Positions 18,901-26,412 of a DNA stretch of 64,000 bases are shown here, piece by piece. The DNA comes from Prevotella sp. (GTDB lineage: Bacteria > Bacteroidota > Bacteroidia > Bacteroidales > Bacteroidaceae): the NCBI GenBank assembly GCA_017412705.1, contig JAFPWS010000067.1, positions 1-64,000 of the forward strand, in the 5' to 3' direction. Within the stretch, counting starts at the first letter, position 1. The number at the start of each line of letters is the position of its first letter. Below the pieces are notes generated by a model that made no database searches, had not been told where the DNA came from, and saw only the letters and a list, made by a program, of their open reading frames with translations. The translations under genes and the position numbers were made by a program.

Positions 18901-21900
18901 TTACGCTGCTCCAGGTCAGAAGGTCGCCAGGGAATGTCGATATGATGGACGGCCACGGCCCGTTTCTGGGCATTCACACCCGTACCAAGAGTCGAGGTGG
19001 AGCCGAACAGGACACGGATAGTGCCCTCGTTCATGGCTTTTATGAGCTCCTTGCGCTGCTTCTCGTTCTTTGCCTCCTGAATGAAACGGATCTCCTCGGC
19101 AGGGATGCCGTAGTCGTTGACAAGCTTATCCTTGATTTCCTGGAAGATGTTCCACTCACCGGGCTTATAGGTCGAGAGATCACTGAAGATGAACTGCGTT
19201 CCCTTCTGGTCGTTGTACTTCTGATAGTACTCCGAAACGAGCCTTGCACAGTGGCTGGCCTTGTTCTCAGGGTCATCACCGAAGAGTTCAGGGTCCACCA
19301 GTCGCATATCGAGCGAAGCCTTCCGGCTGGCATCGGTAGCGATAAGCATCTTTCCCTTCTGCTCGCGGTCGTTCAGCGGGCCACGGAAGATCAACTCGCC
19401 GTCACCCGTCTGGGCGAACTGCACCAGACGCTCGTTGAAGTCCTGCTGGTCAGGTGTCGGCTTGATGTTATGCAGCACGACATTCATGTCAGGACGGTCG
19501 AGACCGACATCCTCACCTGTGCGGTAGTCGGTAATCTCGTTATAGAAGGTTGCCAGCTCAGGCACCTTGACGAAGTAGCGGAAGCGTTCCTTCTGAACGA
19601 CGGCATTGGTCACGGAGAACTCATAGTCTGAGGTCTTCTTGGCATAGACAGCCGCCCAGGCATCGAAGCTATGGATGCCCTGCTGCTCCATCGCCTTCGG
19701 ACGGAGGTACTTAAACAACAGGTACAGCTCCGTCAGGGAGTTGCTGATGGTCGTACCACTCAGGAACGTCGCACCCAGATCCTTTCCTGTGCGGTTCTGG
19801 ATGGTACGGATGGCATAGAGCAGGTTGAGCGCCTTCTGGCTGCCTGCGGGATTACCCAGTCCCGACACACGCTGATGGCGGGTCGTAAAGGTGAGGTTCT
19901 TGAACTGATGGCTCTCATCAATGAAGATATGGTCGATGCCCATCAGGCCGAAGTCCACAAAGTCATCCTTCCGCGATGCCATATCGCTTTGGAGTTCCAG
20001 GAGCTTCACCTGCAGGTTCTCCTTGCGCTTCTCCAGTCCCGTGAGCATACGCCCGGAGATGTTCCCACCCTGCTTGCGCAGCACGTCAAGGGCTTCGTCG
20101 ATGTCGCGCACCTCATCAGAGAGTATCTGACGCTGGATGTCAGGAGACTGCGGTATCTTGCCGAACTGGTCGTGGGACATGATGACACAGGCATAGTCGT
20201 TGTTCTTGATGCGGTTGAAGAAGTCGACACGGTTGGCCGGTGAAAAATCCTTCTCACTGGCATAGAGAATCTTATCATCAGGGAATGCGGCCTGATAGGT
20301 GTTGGCTATCTCTGCGACATTGGCCTTCAGCGCAATAATCATCGGCTTGTTGGCCAGTCCCAGACGGTGCATCTCATGAGCAGCCATACACATGATAAGC
20401 GTTTTTCCGGTACCCACCTCATGGTCACAGATACCACCGCCGTTCTGGAGGAGCATCCACACACAGTCCTTCTGTGACTTATAGATGTCCTTCACGTTGA
20501 AACGGCTGCTGCCCAGCGTCTTCATGTCGATGCCAGGGAAGGTCTGGTGACTGCCGTCATACTTCGCCTTGACGAAGCAATTGAACTTGCGGTTGTACAT
20601 CTCCTGTAGCTCGTCACGCTTCTCCTTGGGCAGGTTGGTGAGGTAGTCCTGGAAGCCCTCGCGGATCTCCTGAATCTTCGAATTGGCCAACTGTATCTTC
20701 TCCATATCCGGAGCCTTGATGTCGTTGCCGCTATCATCAGATCCTACACACTTCTGGATGTCCGGAGTCGTGTCATGGAAAGCATGCTGCAACAGTGCCA
20801 TACCGTCGTAGTCCTTATACTCGCCACGCACACAGTATTCCTCGCGGATCTTCAGGTTATAGCGGTTCTCGGCCTTCAGGGAATACTCGTCGATATGCTC
20901 GGCATAGTTAATCTCCATCTTCGTGTCGAAGAGCTTGCCGACATATTCCTCGTAATACTCGGTGGGAATCCATCGCTCACCGAACTGCAGACCGATGTCG
21001 TCAAAGGCTATCTGCTGGGGCAATGACTGCTCAAGTGCGTCCTTGGTCTCCTGCAAGGCAGGGACAATCTTGGGGTCATCGGCATGCTCCTGGGCCAGCT
21101 CGAGGGCATCACTGACATAGGCCAGCTTGTCATAGACATTGCCAGAGAGGGCCTTACTGCTAATCTCGTAGCGGCCATCGGGCATATAATAGATACGCCC
21201 TTTCAACTCACTGACCAAATCGTCTTGAGTATGACCCGTGAGACCTGACATATACTCCAGGTCCACGTTACCGTAGCGGTTGAGCGAGGCAAAGAGGGCT
21301 TCCTCGGGGGTATCGACATGGCTGATTTCATAGGCCACAAACGAGACGGGACGCTCGAAGATGTCAGCCTTGACAAACAACTTGTCAACGGCATTCTCCA
21401 GCGTCAGCACGTCTCGGCCCTTGGCATCGTTCATGATGACACGGGCGTTCTTGCGCTCGTTCAGCCTGCCGAACTTCCCAACGAACTCGTCATAGACCTG
21501 GTTCAGCCTCTGACGGAGCTCGGGCTGCTCCTCACGCGACTGCGCCTCGGTATCGTAGAGTTCCTCGTAGGCATCGCGTATCTGGTAATACAGCTGCATG
21601 CGCTGCTCATCGGGAGTGAGTTCCTGTGGTTTCTCCTCTGGCTGTTGCGCCTGACGGGCCTCCTGCACGGGTTCCACGGCATCCCACATGGAGAAGAGAT
21701 CCAGCTGGACGGGCTGGCTCTGCTGCGCCTGACGTATCTGGGGTTCTGCCTTAACCTGTACTTCATGTACTGGTTTCGGGGCATTGGTCTTGCTTTCAGC
21801 GAGACCAAGCTGCACCTCGGCAGAGTTCAAGATAACTTGACTCTGCTCTCGATTTGCATTGGCCTTGTAGTAATCCACAAAATCCTTATAAAGGTCTCGC

Positions 21901-23054
21901 TTGAAATATTCCGTGAGCAGCTTGGCAATACCCTCCATACCACCGTCATGGGTGCATATCAAGGTCGGTTTGCCGTAGGGGTCGGTGCCTTTCTCCATCT
22001 TCGTGGCCACGATAGCCTCCGAGTCAGGAGCCATCATAGACTTCCACCAATGGCAGTTCATCGAGATATCCGTCCAGTCCTCACCGCTCATGGCCTTGAA
22101 GCCCTTGTTTACATCGCAGAAGGCCTGCGTATCAGGGTCGAGTGACATATCGTAACCCGTGTATTTCTGCAGAACCACCAAGTCGGAGCCAACATCCGTT
22201 CCAGCTTCGTCACGGAACATGCCGTCGGGCAGACGGAAAGCTCCCACCAGTCGTGCATTCTTAGCCAGTTCCTCACGGATGGGGTTGTTCGACGGGGAGT
22301 CCATGAATCCCCTGGAGGTGATGAACGCCACAAAACCGCCCTCACGCACCTGGTCGAGGGCCTTCAGGAAGAAGTAGTTGTGAATGGTCGAGACGGCATA
22401 GCGTTTCGCATCGTTGCCACTCTTGCGATATTCGTCATCCATCACCTTGATGTCACCGAAGGGGATATTAGATGTCGCAACATCAAATGTACCCTTCAGC
22501 TCTGGACTGATGGTCTCAAAGCCATCAATGGTAATACTGTCCTGTGGGTTCAGAGCCTTCAGGATACGACCTGTCAGCAGGTCTTTCTCAAAGGCACTGA
22601 CCTTCACGTTAGGATACTCGCCCTTGAAGGCTTCACCGAACTTGCCGATACCTGCCGATGGGTCGAGCATCGACTGCACCTCCACCCCGGCATCCTTCAT
22701 CACCTTGGCGATGGCACCGATGACGGGCTGGGGTGTGTAGAAAGCGGTATTCACGCTCCGCTTGATGCTGTCCGTGAGCTCCTTGGCCTCTCTATCGTCC
22801 CTAGCACCATCACGGATGACATCGAACAGTTCCTTCGTCTGGTCGAAATAGGTCAGCTCCGACTGGTTCCAATACTGCTTGTCATCTGTTGTCTCAGTCG
22901 GCTTGAGCACGAACTTCAAGCCGCCGAAACCGCTATATCTCTTCAGAACCTCGCGCTCAGCATCCGTCGCTGTCCTGCCCTCCTTTTCCAGCTGGAACAC
23001 GGTACGGATAGCCGCGATGTTATCCTGTAACTTCTGTCTCTTATTATAAGCCAT
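12948..23054 (-). CDS. 3368-residue polyvalent protein: N6-methylase, SNF2 helicase, PRTase, zincin, nucleotidyltransferase, MutS-I-like
   Basis: Parts in order (rough residues): N6-adenine methylase-like core with SNIPFGD near 195 in place of NPPY; SNF2-type helicase with HEVGTGKTLIM (about 876), FIDESHQF (about 1043) and QRNGRARRSGNE (about 1381); coiled coil (about 1470-1560); PRTase with VVLVDNVLDTGHTL (about 1983); zincin with HEYTHLWAEV (about 2139); MNT-type nucleotidyltransferase with GSRSRGEAREGSDLDILL (about 2308); a segment like the DNA-mismatch-binding domain I of MutS (HPDAMILMRTGDCYKMYGED, about 2840-2930); an unassigned C-terminal region ending GIHR. Related helicase-methylase proteins on Bacteroides elements are around 2000 residues, so this is long. 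Such polyvalent proteins are thought to act in the recipient cell against host defences. The frame is intact throughout. Confidence 0.85.
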   Translation of the reverse strand: MAYNKRQKLQDNIAAIRTVFQLEKEGRTATDAEREVLKRYSGFGGLKFVLKPTETTDDKQYWNQSELTYFDQTKELFDVIRDGARDDREAKELTDSIKRSVNTAFYTPQPVIGAIAKVMKDAGVEVQSMLDPSAGIGKFGEAFKGEYPNVKVSAFEKDLLTGRILKALNPQDSITIDGFETISPELKGTFDVATSNIPFGDIKVMDDEYRKSGNDAKRYAVSTIHNYFFLKALDQVREGGFVAFITSRGFMDSPSNNPIREELAKNARLVGAFRLPDGMFRDEAGTDVGSDLVVLQKYTGYDMSLDPDTQAFCDVNKGFKAMSGEDWTDISMNCHWWKSMMAPDSEAIVATKMEKGTDPYGKPTLICTHDGGMEGIAKLLTEYFKRDLYKDFVDYYKANANREQSQVILNSAEVQLGLAESKTNAPKPVHEVQVKAEPQIRQAQQSQPVQLDLFSMWDAVEPVQEARQAQQPEEKPQELTPDEQRMQLYYQIRDAYEELYDTEAQSREEQPELRQRLNQVYDEFVGKFGRLNERKNARVIMNDAKGRDVLTLENAVDKLFVKADIFERPVSFVAYEISHVDTPEEALFASLNRYGNVDLEYMSGLTGHTQDDLVSELKGRIYYMPDGRYEISSKALSGNVYDKLAYVSDALELAQEHADDPKIVPALQETKDALEQSLPQQIAFDDIGLQFGERWIPTEYYEEYVGKLFDTKMEINYAEHIDEYSLKAENRYNLKIREEYCVRGEYKDYDGMALLQHAFHDTTPDIQKCVGSDDSGNDIKAPDMEKIQLANSKIQEIREGFQDYLTNLPKEKRDELQEMYNRKFNCFVKAKYDGSHQTFPGIDMKTLGSSRFNVKDIYKSQKDCVWMLLQNGGGICDHEVGTGKTLIMCMAAHEMHRLGLANKPMIIALKANVAEIANTYQAAFPDDKILYASEKDFSPANRVDFFNRIKNNDYACVIMSHDQFGKIPQSPDIQRQILSDEVRDIDEALDVLRKQGGNISGRMLTGLEKRKENLQVKLLELQSDMASRKDDFVDFGLMGIDHIFIDESHQFKNLTFTTRHQRVSGLGNPAGSQKALNLLYAIRTIQNRTGKDLGATFLSGTTISNSLTELYLLFKYLRPKAMEQQGIHSFDAWAAVYAKKTSDYEFSVTNAVVQKERFRYFVKVPELATFYNEITDYRTGEDVGLDRPDMNVVLHNIKPTPDQQDFNERLVQFAQTGDGELIFRGPLNDREQKGKMLIATDASRKASLDMRLVDPELFGDDPENKASHCARLVSEYYQKYNDQKGTQFIFSDLSTYKPGEWNIFQEIKDKLVNDYGIPAEEIRFIQEAKNEKQRKELIKAMNEGTIRVLFGSTSTLGTGVNAQKRAVAVHHIDIPWRPSDLEQRNGRARRSGNEIAKLYANNNVDIIIYAVERTLDSYKFNLLQNKQLFITQLKTNSLGSRVIDEGAMDEENGMNFAEYVAILSGNDDLLQKAKLEKKIMALESERKTYMQARRETEWRLEVAQEKVQKNDVIIRDMTEDYDKFQSQVRKGEDGTALPGLTMPKIKEFTADGAYNVEGMGAALQDAGRTIGNKDRQMGEVYGFPLMVDSIYMYDEKMRKEVYAGNRFYVKGHYLYEHNNGHLAMSKDNRLGAVRYGVQALERIPSIVAQYQERNQKLQQDIAEYQRIAGKPWGKEDDLKGLKAELEVLEKKIQESLDETTRNVPKPEELPYKFSKEGRYHKVTFQREAYPFVSISEMREMADTGSWRQRGYVRCGHWDGDVMVSDPEVEAEFTLRQKCEEFMQKVVDTNQQRVDDKEWLVNMANNDTDGKTVTQDNEVIFATRKFLEEHHINWQTGEDVTAEQEVELRESISARVKPLQVYSLGQYGVGERGEQLRSLAHQVKENGSQEAIDNAVDELETIFSTIPESERERMVLVPVPGKTGVPGYTDDIAYDLGQRLDIDSNSNLICSPHASLYDIKKEQGNDNLPDIDFTYNDELDEDTIVVLVDNVLDTGHTLSQAAQADFGKGVEVRALVLAHTDNYLQYHPEMEVKMPQAQEVQMKPVAVAPVRIAAQVARQEQKEDRPSVELRDALIGLMRGAGIAVNTDAAEGARVLEKYKDQANESRKPILFRDKDGQVYGFVHEGKVYLDPDVATVETPIHEYTHLWAEVLRQQNPGEWAKVVQMMKDTPEVWNDVKSQYPNLHTDDEITSEALAQYSGQRGTKRLQEFVEEKGETGIFEKVSAALSKFWNAVADFLHIEYNSKEEVADRVLYDLLNGVNPLKLAPKVQGLEDYTQYEVKQMVEDYVNEKLSEDFPDEDISVKQVTIIGSRSRGEAREGSDLDILLEYDGEGIKEDTLFNVLNENRLEINGIPVDINPINPHYSMNTAEWLERDVKWREEDRQKQQLAKQHDEVVQKYQDAGLSGTPQFLLKEAELVRQDTGEVEHYNALSVDPPYIMLYEGMEDAKNSMSPMMLTDFSPEVQKQVLEELTDSLKCFQEKSAIEKVCGLAEEVKLDYVPLTLRLPVVVRDYDDGMEKGDKVFAHAVAVGGDIEVFENRQDAYDHQNQVYLKELPEEARQQVLSQMEELLTSEDRQISVYVDTVQVPDYALPAIINGDFSNLDAEETANVQQFMDEYPGHIFSPRDEHPSFNNSPAFGLAADCVAMDIVRLATIKQLREEQTMVKQEEPDTIESRKPRDVQEIIKDLKNRDDGFRYRLLSRMQTDVKYYLGNGNRHEKDLWAGNAKDHIIIMDALMSSLPEKPEWLSTEMLIDYADKMGVNVYNDAPDSALMVEALDAALANKGVWLNKCGAISADDMKLRQVKPYEALVMALQSDTRGECPKEIAINQESAQIKQVNDLKQKHPDAMILMRTGDCYKMYGEDAEKGARILGITLCDRESKGDRYLFSVFPHHSLDVYLPKLVRAGLRVAICDPLDNPNQEKNEAKVIYDKADELVKALQKGDPRVQVNQLLDTEYDYQNDGLCINNGRKSAHGQEKAVAIQRVTDIYRAAMAYTGGKERLNRVGLSTLLPADAQKYERLVQELATGVIMVRQGLSATFSKENQEMISYWKQELTRHPEMMKQVEQDVNKAIQVLGKIMRGEDIDYAAMRGNTPSEVVTPYHYSIASELATIPDAETQTMVLVKDDQQKSVEVIASDEDSVQGVVAENLHQEGYKDVQFYHAGGASSLIQPNTFFDGKTVEVARLKQDKLTVTEQLDLTKEIERCKGVALDQVTMTRDDKGCYVLYVKPKDKPSITVYPHSDDVRLFFGALKTPEFDSVREQLGQKYYATAQRHPDVKVDVLMPKVGDVDLSRISKVSIAKDRYKEGATILFATIDGERQKPVELSKIQAQRFWLVDDREAYKVALAAQLFHARLSQAVEEDTKCGIHR

Positions 23055-23066
23055 AAATCTATCTGT

Positions 23067-24467
23067 TTATCGGTGCAATCCCACTGACATGTCACGCACC
23101 TCACCTCGTGCCAGCTCGCGGAGCTCTGCCTTGGCATCGGCCTTCCAGGCATCGGGGATATTTTTTAACTCGGATTCGGAATTGCAGTAAAGCACGTCAT
23201 AGAAGAAATCCTTCCCTCTGGGCGAGTCATAGTACCCACCGCTATTGGCAGCCAGCTCCAGAGTCTTGATCTGTTCCGGGGAGAAAGCCCTTGCCGACGG
23301 GTCGGTTGTTCGCTCTACCAAGGCTTTCTTGGCTTCCTCATAACGATAGTCCGGACAACGCATCCTCGATGCCTGTCCGTATTTCAACGCCACATCGAAA
23401 GGCGTAATCTCATCACGACCTGTATAATCCCTGATGCACTTCTGCATATAGCGGTCACATTCCTCTATCGTCGGATAATACAGGGCCACACGGTCGTAGA
23501 AGCCAAGCCCATGCGGATTGGTATCGTAAGCAAAGCCATCGTGGAACTCCATCTCAATCGAAAACTTACCGTTTTCGTCGAACTTGACGTATGGGGGGAG
23601 GGAGTCTACTTCCGAAAGCCCCTTGCCACTGAGTACAGGGAAACTTCCCTTGTTCAGGAGTATGTTCGACACATATCCCTTCGGACAGTCCAGTTCCGAA
23701 AAACTGACCCCTGCCTTTGACAGCAACTGCCGACGGCTGTATTCCAAGGCATGAAGGAAGTTCTCAAAGTGGGGACTGCCAACCTCTGCCAGGGTAAAAT
23801 TGGTGCTGCTGTCGTTATCCATCACCCGCACGGAATGGCTTTTCGCACGTATCGGGTCATCCGCAAGCATCTTCATGACAGAGGCGAGCTGGGAATAAAA
23901 GCTCAAAGCGTTAAGAGGCATTTGCTCGGCATCGATACGATTGCCTCGCTGGAGTATCAAAAAGTCTGCAGGCACGATTCGGTTGTCGCTGAAATATGCG
24001 CCCAGCACCTTCTCTTCCTCAGAAAAGCGATTCGTCCAGTCGCTGAGCTCATCCTCCGTGAAACTGACGATAATCGGTTTGTCTACAAAGTAGGCCACTC
24101 CGTCGGAGTCACCACCGCTGGCACGTCCGTTCAACTGTCTGGCAATATCCCTGCACTCCTTACGGAACTCACGGGAACGCTGACGGTCACGCATAATGCC
24201 TTTCTCCAGCTCATTCACCTCGTCTGTGCTCAACAGTCCACGGCACCATTTCATGGCACCAATCTCCGTCTTGAACTCCTCCACCCAACAGTCATTCGAG
24301 CTGTTGTCGAAGGCCACAAACTTGGGCTTCTCATAGAAAAAGCCTCTTGCACCCGTATGGGCAGGATAGGTAAGACTACGTGACCTGCGCTCGCTTTCGA
24401 GGATCTCACCCAATACCCGCTGGGCCTCCTTGCCTGTCAGGATATCGGTTTCATCACTCCTCACCAT
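23067..24467 (-). CDS. Unknown protein sharing a C-terminal module with the 447-residue operon protein
   Basis: About 466 residues from the ATG at 24467 (starts at 24491 and 24479 are also possible; all overlap the upstream gene). No signal peptide and no family recognised. The last 80 residues (TTDPSARAFSPEQIKTLELA, through LRELARGEVR) match the end of the protein at 24785-26128 (SDSSARAFTPEQVKTLNAFA, through LSDLAQGAVR), and both finish with G-[LM]-[HK]-R. The rest (Trp/Asp/Phe-rich, with LNGRASGGDSDGVAYFVDKP) is unlike anything I know. It lies 12 bp before the giant gene and is probably translated with it. Confidence 0.65.
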   Translation of the reverse strand: MVRSDETDILTGKEAQRVLGEILESERRSRSLTYPAHTGARGFFYEKPKFVAFDNSSNDCWVEEFKTEIGAMKWCRGLLSTDEVNELEKGIMRDRQRSREFRKECRDIARQLNGRASGGDSDGVAYFVDKPIIVSFTEDELSDWTNRFSEEEKVLGAYFSDNRIVPADFLILQRGNRIDAEQMPLNALSFYSQLASVMKMLADDPIRAKSHSVRVMDNDSSTNFTLAEVGSPHFENFLHALEYSRRQLLSKAGVSFSELDCPKGYVSNILLNKGSFPVLSGKGLSEVDSLPPYVKFDENGKFSIEMEFHDGFAYDTNPHGLGFYDRVALYYPTIEECDRYMQKCIRDYTGRDEITPFDVALKYGQASRMRCPDYRYEEAKKALVERTTDPSARAFSPEQIKTLELAANSGGYYDSPRGKDFFYDVLYCNSESELKNIPDAWKADAKAELRELARGEVRDMSVGLHR

Positions 24468-24675
24468 CGCCAAAACCATCAAGTAATACACTCATGGCAC
24501 GCTCCTGAGCCTGGTCTACGGTAAGACCCTCACGACGTGCATTCTCATACTCCTCCTCGGCAGCATCAGCCCTTTCATCGAGGAAGTCATCGCCATATTT
24601 GTGCTCCTCGCCCCACTCTCCCAGCAAGTGCAGGAGATAGCGGCGATAATACGACATCTCTTTCTTTGCAGCCAT
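24454..24675 (-). CDS. Small acidic protein of unknown function
   Basis: 73 residues, highly charged: a basic start (AAKKEMSYYRRYLLHLLGEW) then a long acidic helix (LDERADAAEEEYENARREGL). No membrane segment. It overlaps the next gene by 14 bp, which suggests translational coupling. Function unknown; size and position suggest a partner of one of the large operon proteins. Confidence 0.6.
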   Translation of the reverse strand: MAAKKEMSYYRRYLLHLLGEWGEEHKYGDDFLDERADAAEEEYENARREGLTVDQAQERAMSVLLDGFGDGEE

Positions 24676-24784
24676 ATTATTTCTTCAGATAATGATCATA
24701 GAAAAGGGGCCTGCCCTTGGGATGTCAGGATTCAATGATTCAACACCTCCTTCCCTCCGACTATCCCGGACAAGCCCCCAGAAA

Positions 24785-26128
24785 CTAACGCTTCATTCCC
24801 TGCTGTTCAGAACGAACGGCACCCTGAGCCAGGTCACTGAGCTCCTCACGGGCATCCTGCTGCCAGTGCTCATTCACACCGTCGGCAGCCAATTTCGGCT
24901 GGGCTTTCTCCCACAGACCGGCGAACACCTGCTCGCGCTGCTCCGGGGTCTCGGCATCCTTGGCGAATGCGTTGAGCGTCTTCACCTGCTCAGGGGTGAA
25001 GGCTCGGGCAGAGGAATCAGAGGCACGGTCGATAATGGCCTTGACCGCTACATCCTCAGAGACACCCTTCTTCTCACCTGGACCGACAATGTCGAGCACC
25101 TTGTTGCGGAACTGTTCATTGGCAGCGGCAGCCTGCTCCAGCGAGGCCACCCTGTTCTTAACAGCAGTGGTCTCGTTCTTGGACAACAGGCCAGACACCT
25201 CGATGCCGTTCACCTGACCATGCAACATGACGCGGTCAGGGTTATCCTTCACGGCAGAATAACGCAGGCCAGTGATGTTGGCGGCACTGGGCAGCTTGAA
25301 CTTTGACCAGTCCACCTTCTGGGCTGCCTCGAGCTTCTCGCCATTGGTCTGGCGCTGTGCCTGTACGCGCTGCTCCATACGTCCGGCGATGTCGGCCATC
25401 GTCAAAGGAGCACCTACTGACTTTACCTGTCCGTGATCGTCGAGGGTTACCTCGGCACGGTGACGGATAGAGGCCAGCTCCTCCTTGTTCAGGATGCCAT
25501 AGAAACGGGAATCCTTGTTACCCTTCTCACCAAAGGCCAGCTGCCACTTGCCCACAAGACCTTCCTTGCCGGAAAGTGCCGTCTCCTTTGCTTCAGGAGA
25601 CATCGAGTCAACAAGCTTTGCTCGCTGATCCTTGTTCATGTGGTCAACGTCCATACCCTCCTTACGGAGCGCATTCAGCAGGAGGGTGTCCTCAGTGATC
25701 TTCTCCAGAGTGATGTAGTTCACGTCACGACCGTTGATATTCGCCGTCTTCTGATGGAAGGCGGCATCATCCACATGCATGGGATAGGCAGCCTTGACGG
25801 CAAACTCCTTGGCCTTGACAGGGTCTTCGGCAAAGATCTTCTGATACTCCTTGGCCTGATCCGGCGACAACGGACGCGACAGCTGGGTGCGCATCCCGCT
25901 ACGACGCTCCTCCGAAGTCTTACCCTCGGGATTCAACTTGCCATAGTCGGCCTGTACCATCGTGTTGCCGTCCTTCTGGAAGACACGGATCTTGTCAATG
26001 GTGTTACCTTCCGTGGTGGTTACCTTCGCCTTGGGAGCCTGCTGCTCCTGGCTCTTCTGATTCTCTTCCTGAGAACCAGCTTCTGCGACAGCCTTTTGCT
26101 GTCCGTCTTCAACTTTCTTTTTTGCCAT
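24785..26128 (-). CDS. Mobile-element protein with C-terminal GMKR tail, first gene of the polyvalent operon
   Basis: 447 residues. Low-complexity start rich in Lys, Gln and Glu (residues 1-35), then a body with a repeated pattern of a strand hairpin plus Leu-rich helix (RFYGILNKEELASIRHR near 215, VNGIEVSGLLSKNETTAVKNR near 315), suggesting two related units. The C-terminal 85 residues match the end of the 23067-24467 protein. Ends GMKR. Seen with the same leader region as traE. Bacteroidota element proteins of this general build are common but uncharacterised. It should be the most highly expressed gene of the operon, being nearest the promoter. Confidence 0.65.
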   Translation of the reverse strand: MAKKKVEDGQQKAVAEAGSQEENQKSQEQQAPKAKVTTTEGNTIDKIRVFQKDGNTMVQADYGKLNPEGKTSEERRSGMRTQLSRPLSPDQAKEYQKIFAEDPVKAKEFAVKAAYPMHVDDAAFHQKTANINGRDVNYITLEKITEDTLLLNALRKEGMDVDHMNKDQRAKLVDSMSPEAKETALSGKEGLVGKWQLAFGEKGNKDSRFYGILNKEELASIRHRAEVTLDDHGQVKSVGAPLTMADIAGRMEQRVQAQRQTNGEKLEAAQKVDWSKFKLPSAANITGLRYSAVKDNPDRVMLHGQVNGIEVSGLLSKNETTAVKNRVASLEQAAAANEQFRNKVLDIVGPGEKKGVSEDVAVKAIIDRASDSSARAFTPEQVKTLNAFAKDAETPEQREQVFAGLWEKAQPKLAADGVNEHWQQDAREELSDLAQGAVRSEQQGMKR

Positions 26129-26139
26129 TGTAAAAAATC

Positions 26140-26157
26140 AATTTAGTTTTTGTGTTG
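26140..26157 (-). repeat. Shared A-rich 5' leader (copy 1)
   Basis: An 18-bp stretch, read leftward as CAACACAAAAACTAAATT, just before the first gene of this operon. The identical 18 bp is in the leader of traE at 45532-45549. A-rich leaders favour translation in Bacteroidota, which mostly lack strong Shine-Dalgarno sites. A hairpin AAGAGG/CCTCTT (26165-26180) precedes it at the 5' end of the transcript. Confidence 0.6.
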
Positions 26158-26187
26158 GTTCGAAAAGAGGCTCACCTCTTCACGGCG

Positions 26188-26247
26188 CAAAAGTACGATA
26201 AAGGGGCCAAAGAAGGGGTCTCGCGAAATTTTCGTGCGGTTTTTAAC
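26188..26247 (-). promoter_or_regulatory. Transfer-type promoter of the polyvalent operon
   Basis: Leftward GTTAAAAAC at 26239-26247 and TACTTTTG at 26188-26195, exactly 43 bp apart. Predicted to drive all seven genes from 26128 down to 9500. Confidence 0.75.
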
Positions 26248-26350
26248 GTTGACACAACTTTCAAACTGAAGAGGCATATAAAAACACACATCTTTTTCAT
26301 GAGAGCAACAAAAAACTCTTGTTTTTCTTTTTTGTTTCAAAAAAATGTTG

Positions 26351-26358
26351 TATTTTTG
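26351..26358 (+). promoter_or_regulatory. -7 box of the DUF234 ATPase gene
   Basis: TATTTTTG matches TAnnTTTG. A TTTG at 26331-26334 lies 16 bp upstream, a little short for a -33 box. It lacks the GTTAAWAAC box, so this unit is regulated apart from the transfer genes. Confidence 0.5.
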
Positions 26359-26412
26359 CAACCGAAACGAATAGTTCGGAACTGTCGAGTTCGATAAAAT
26401 ACAAAATAGAAT

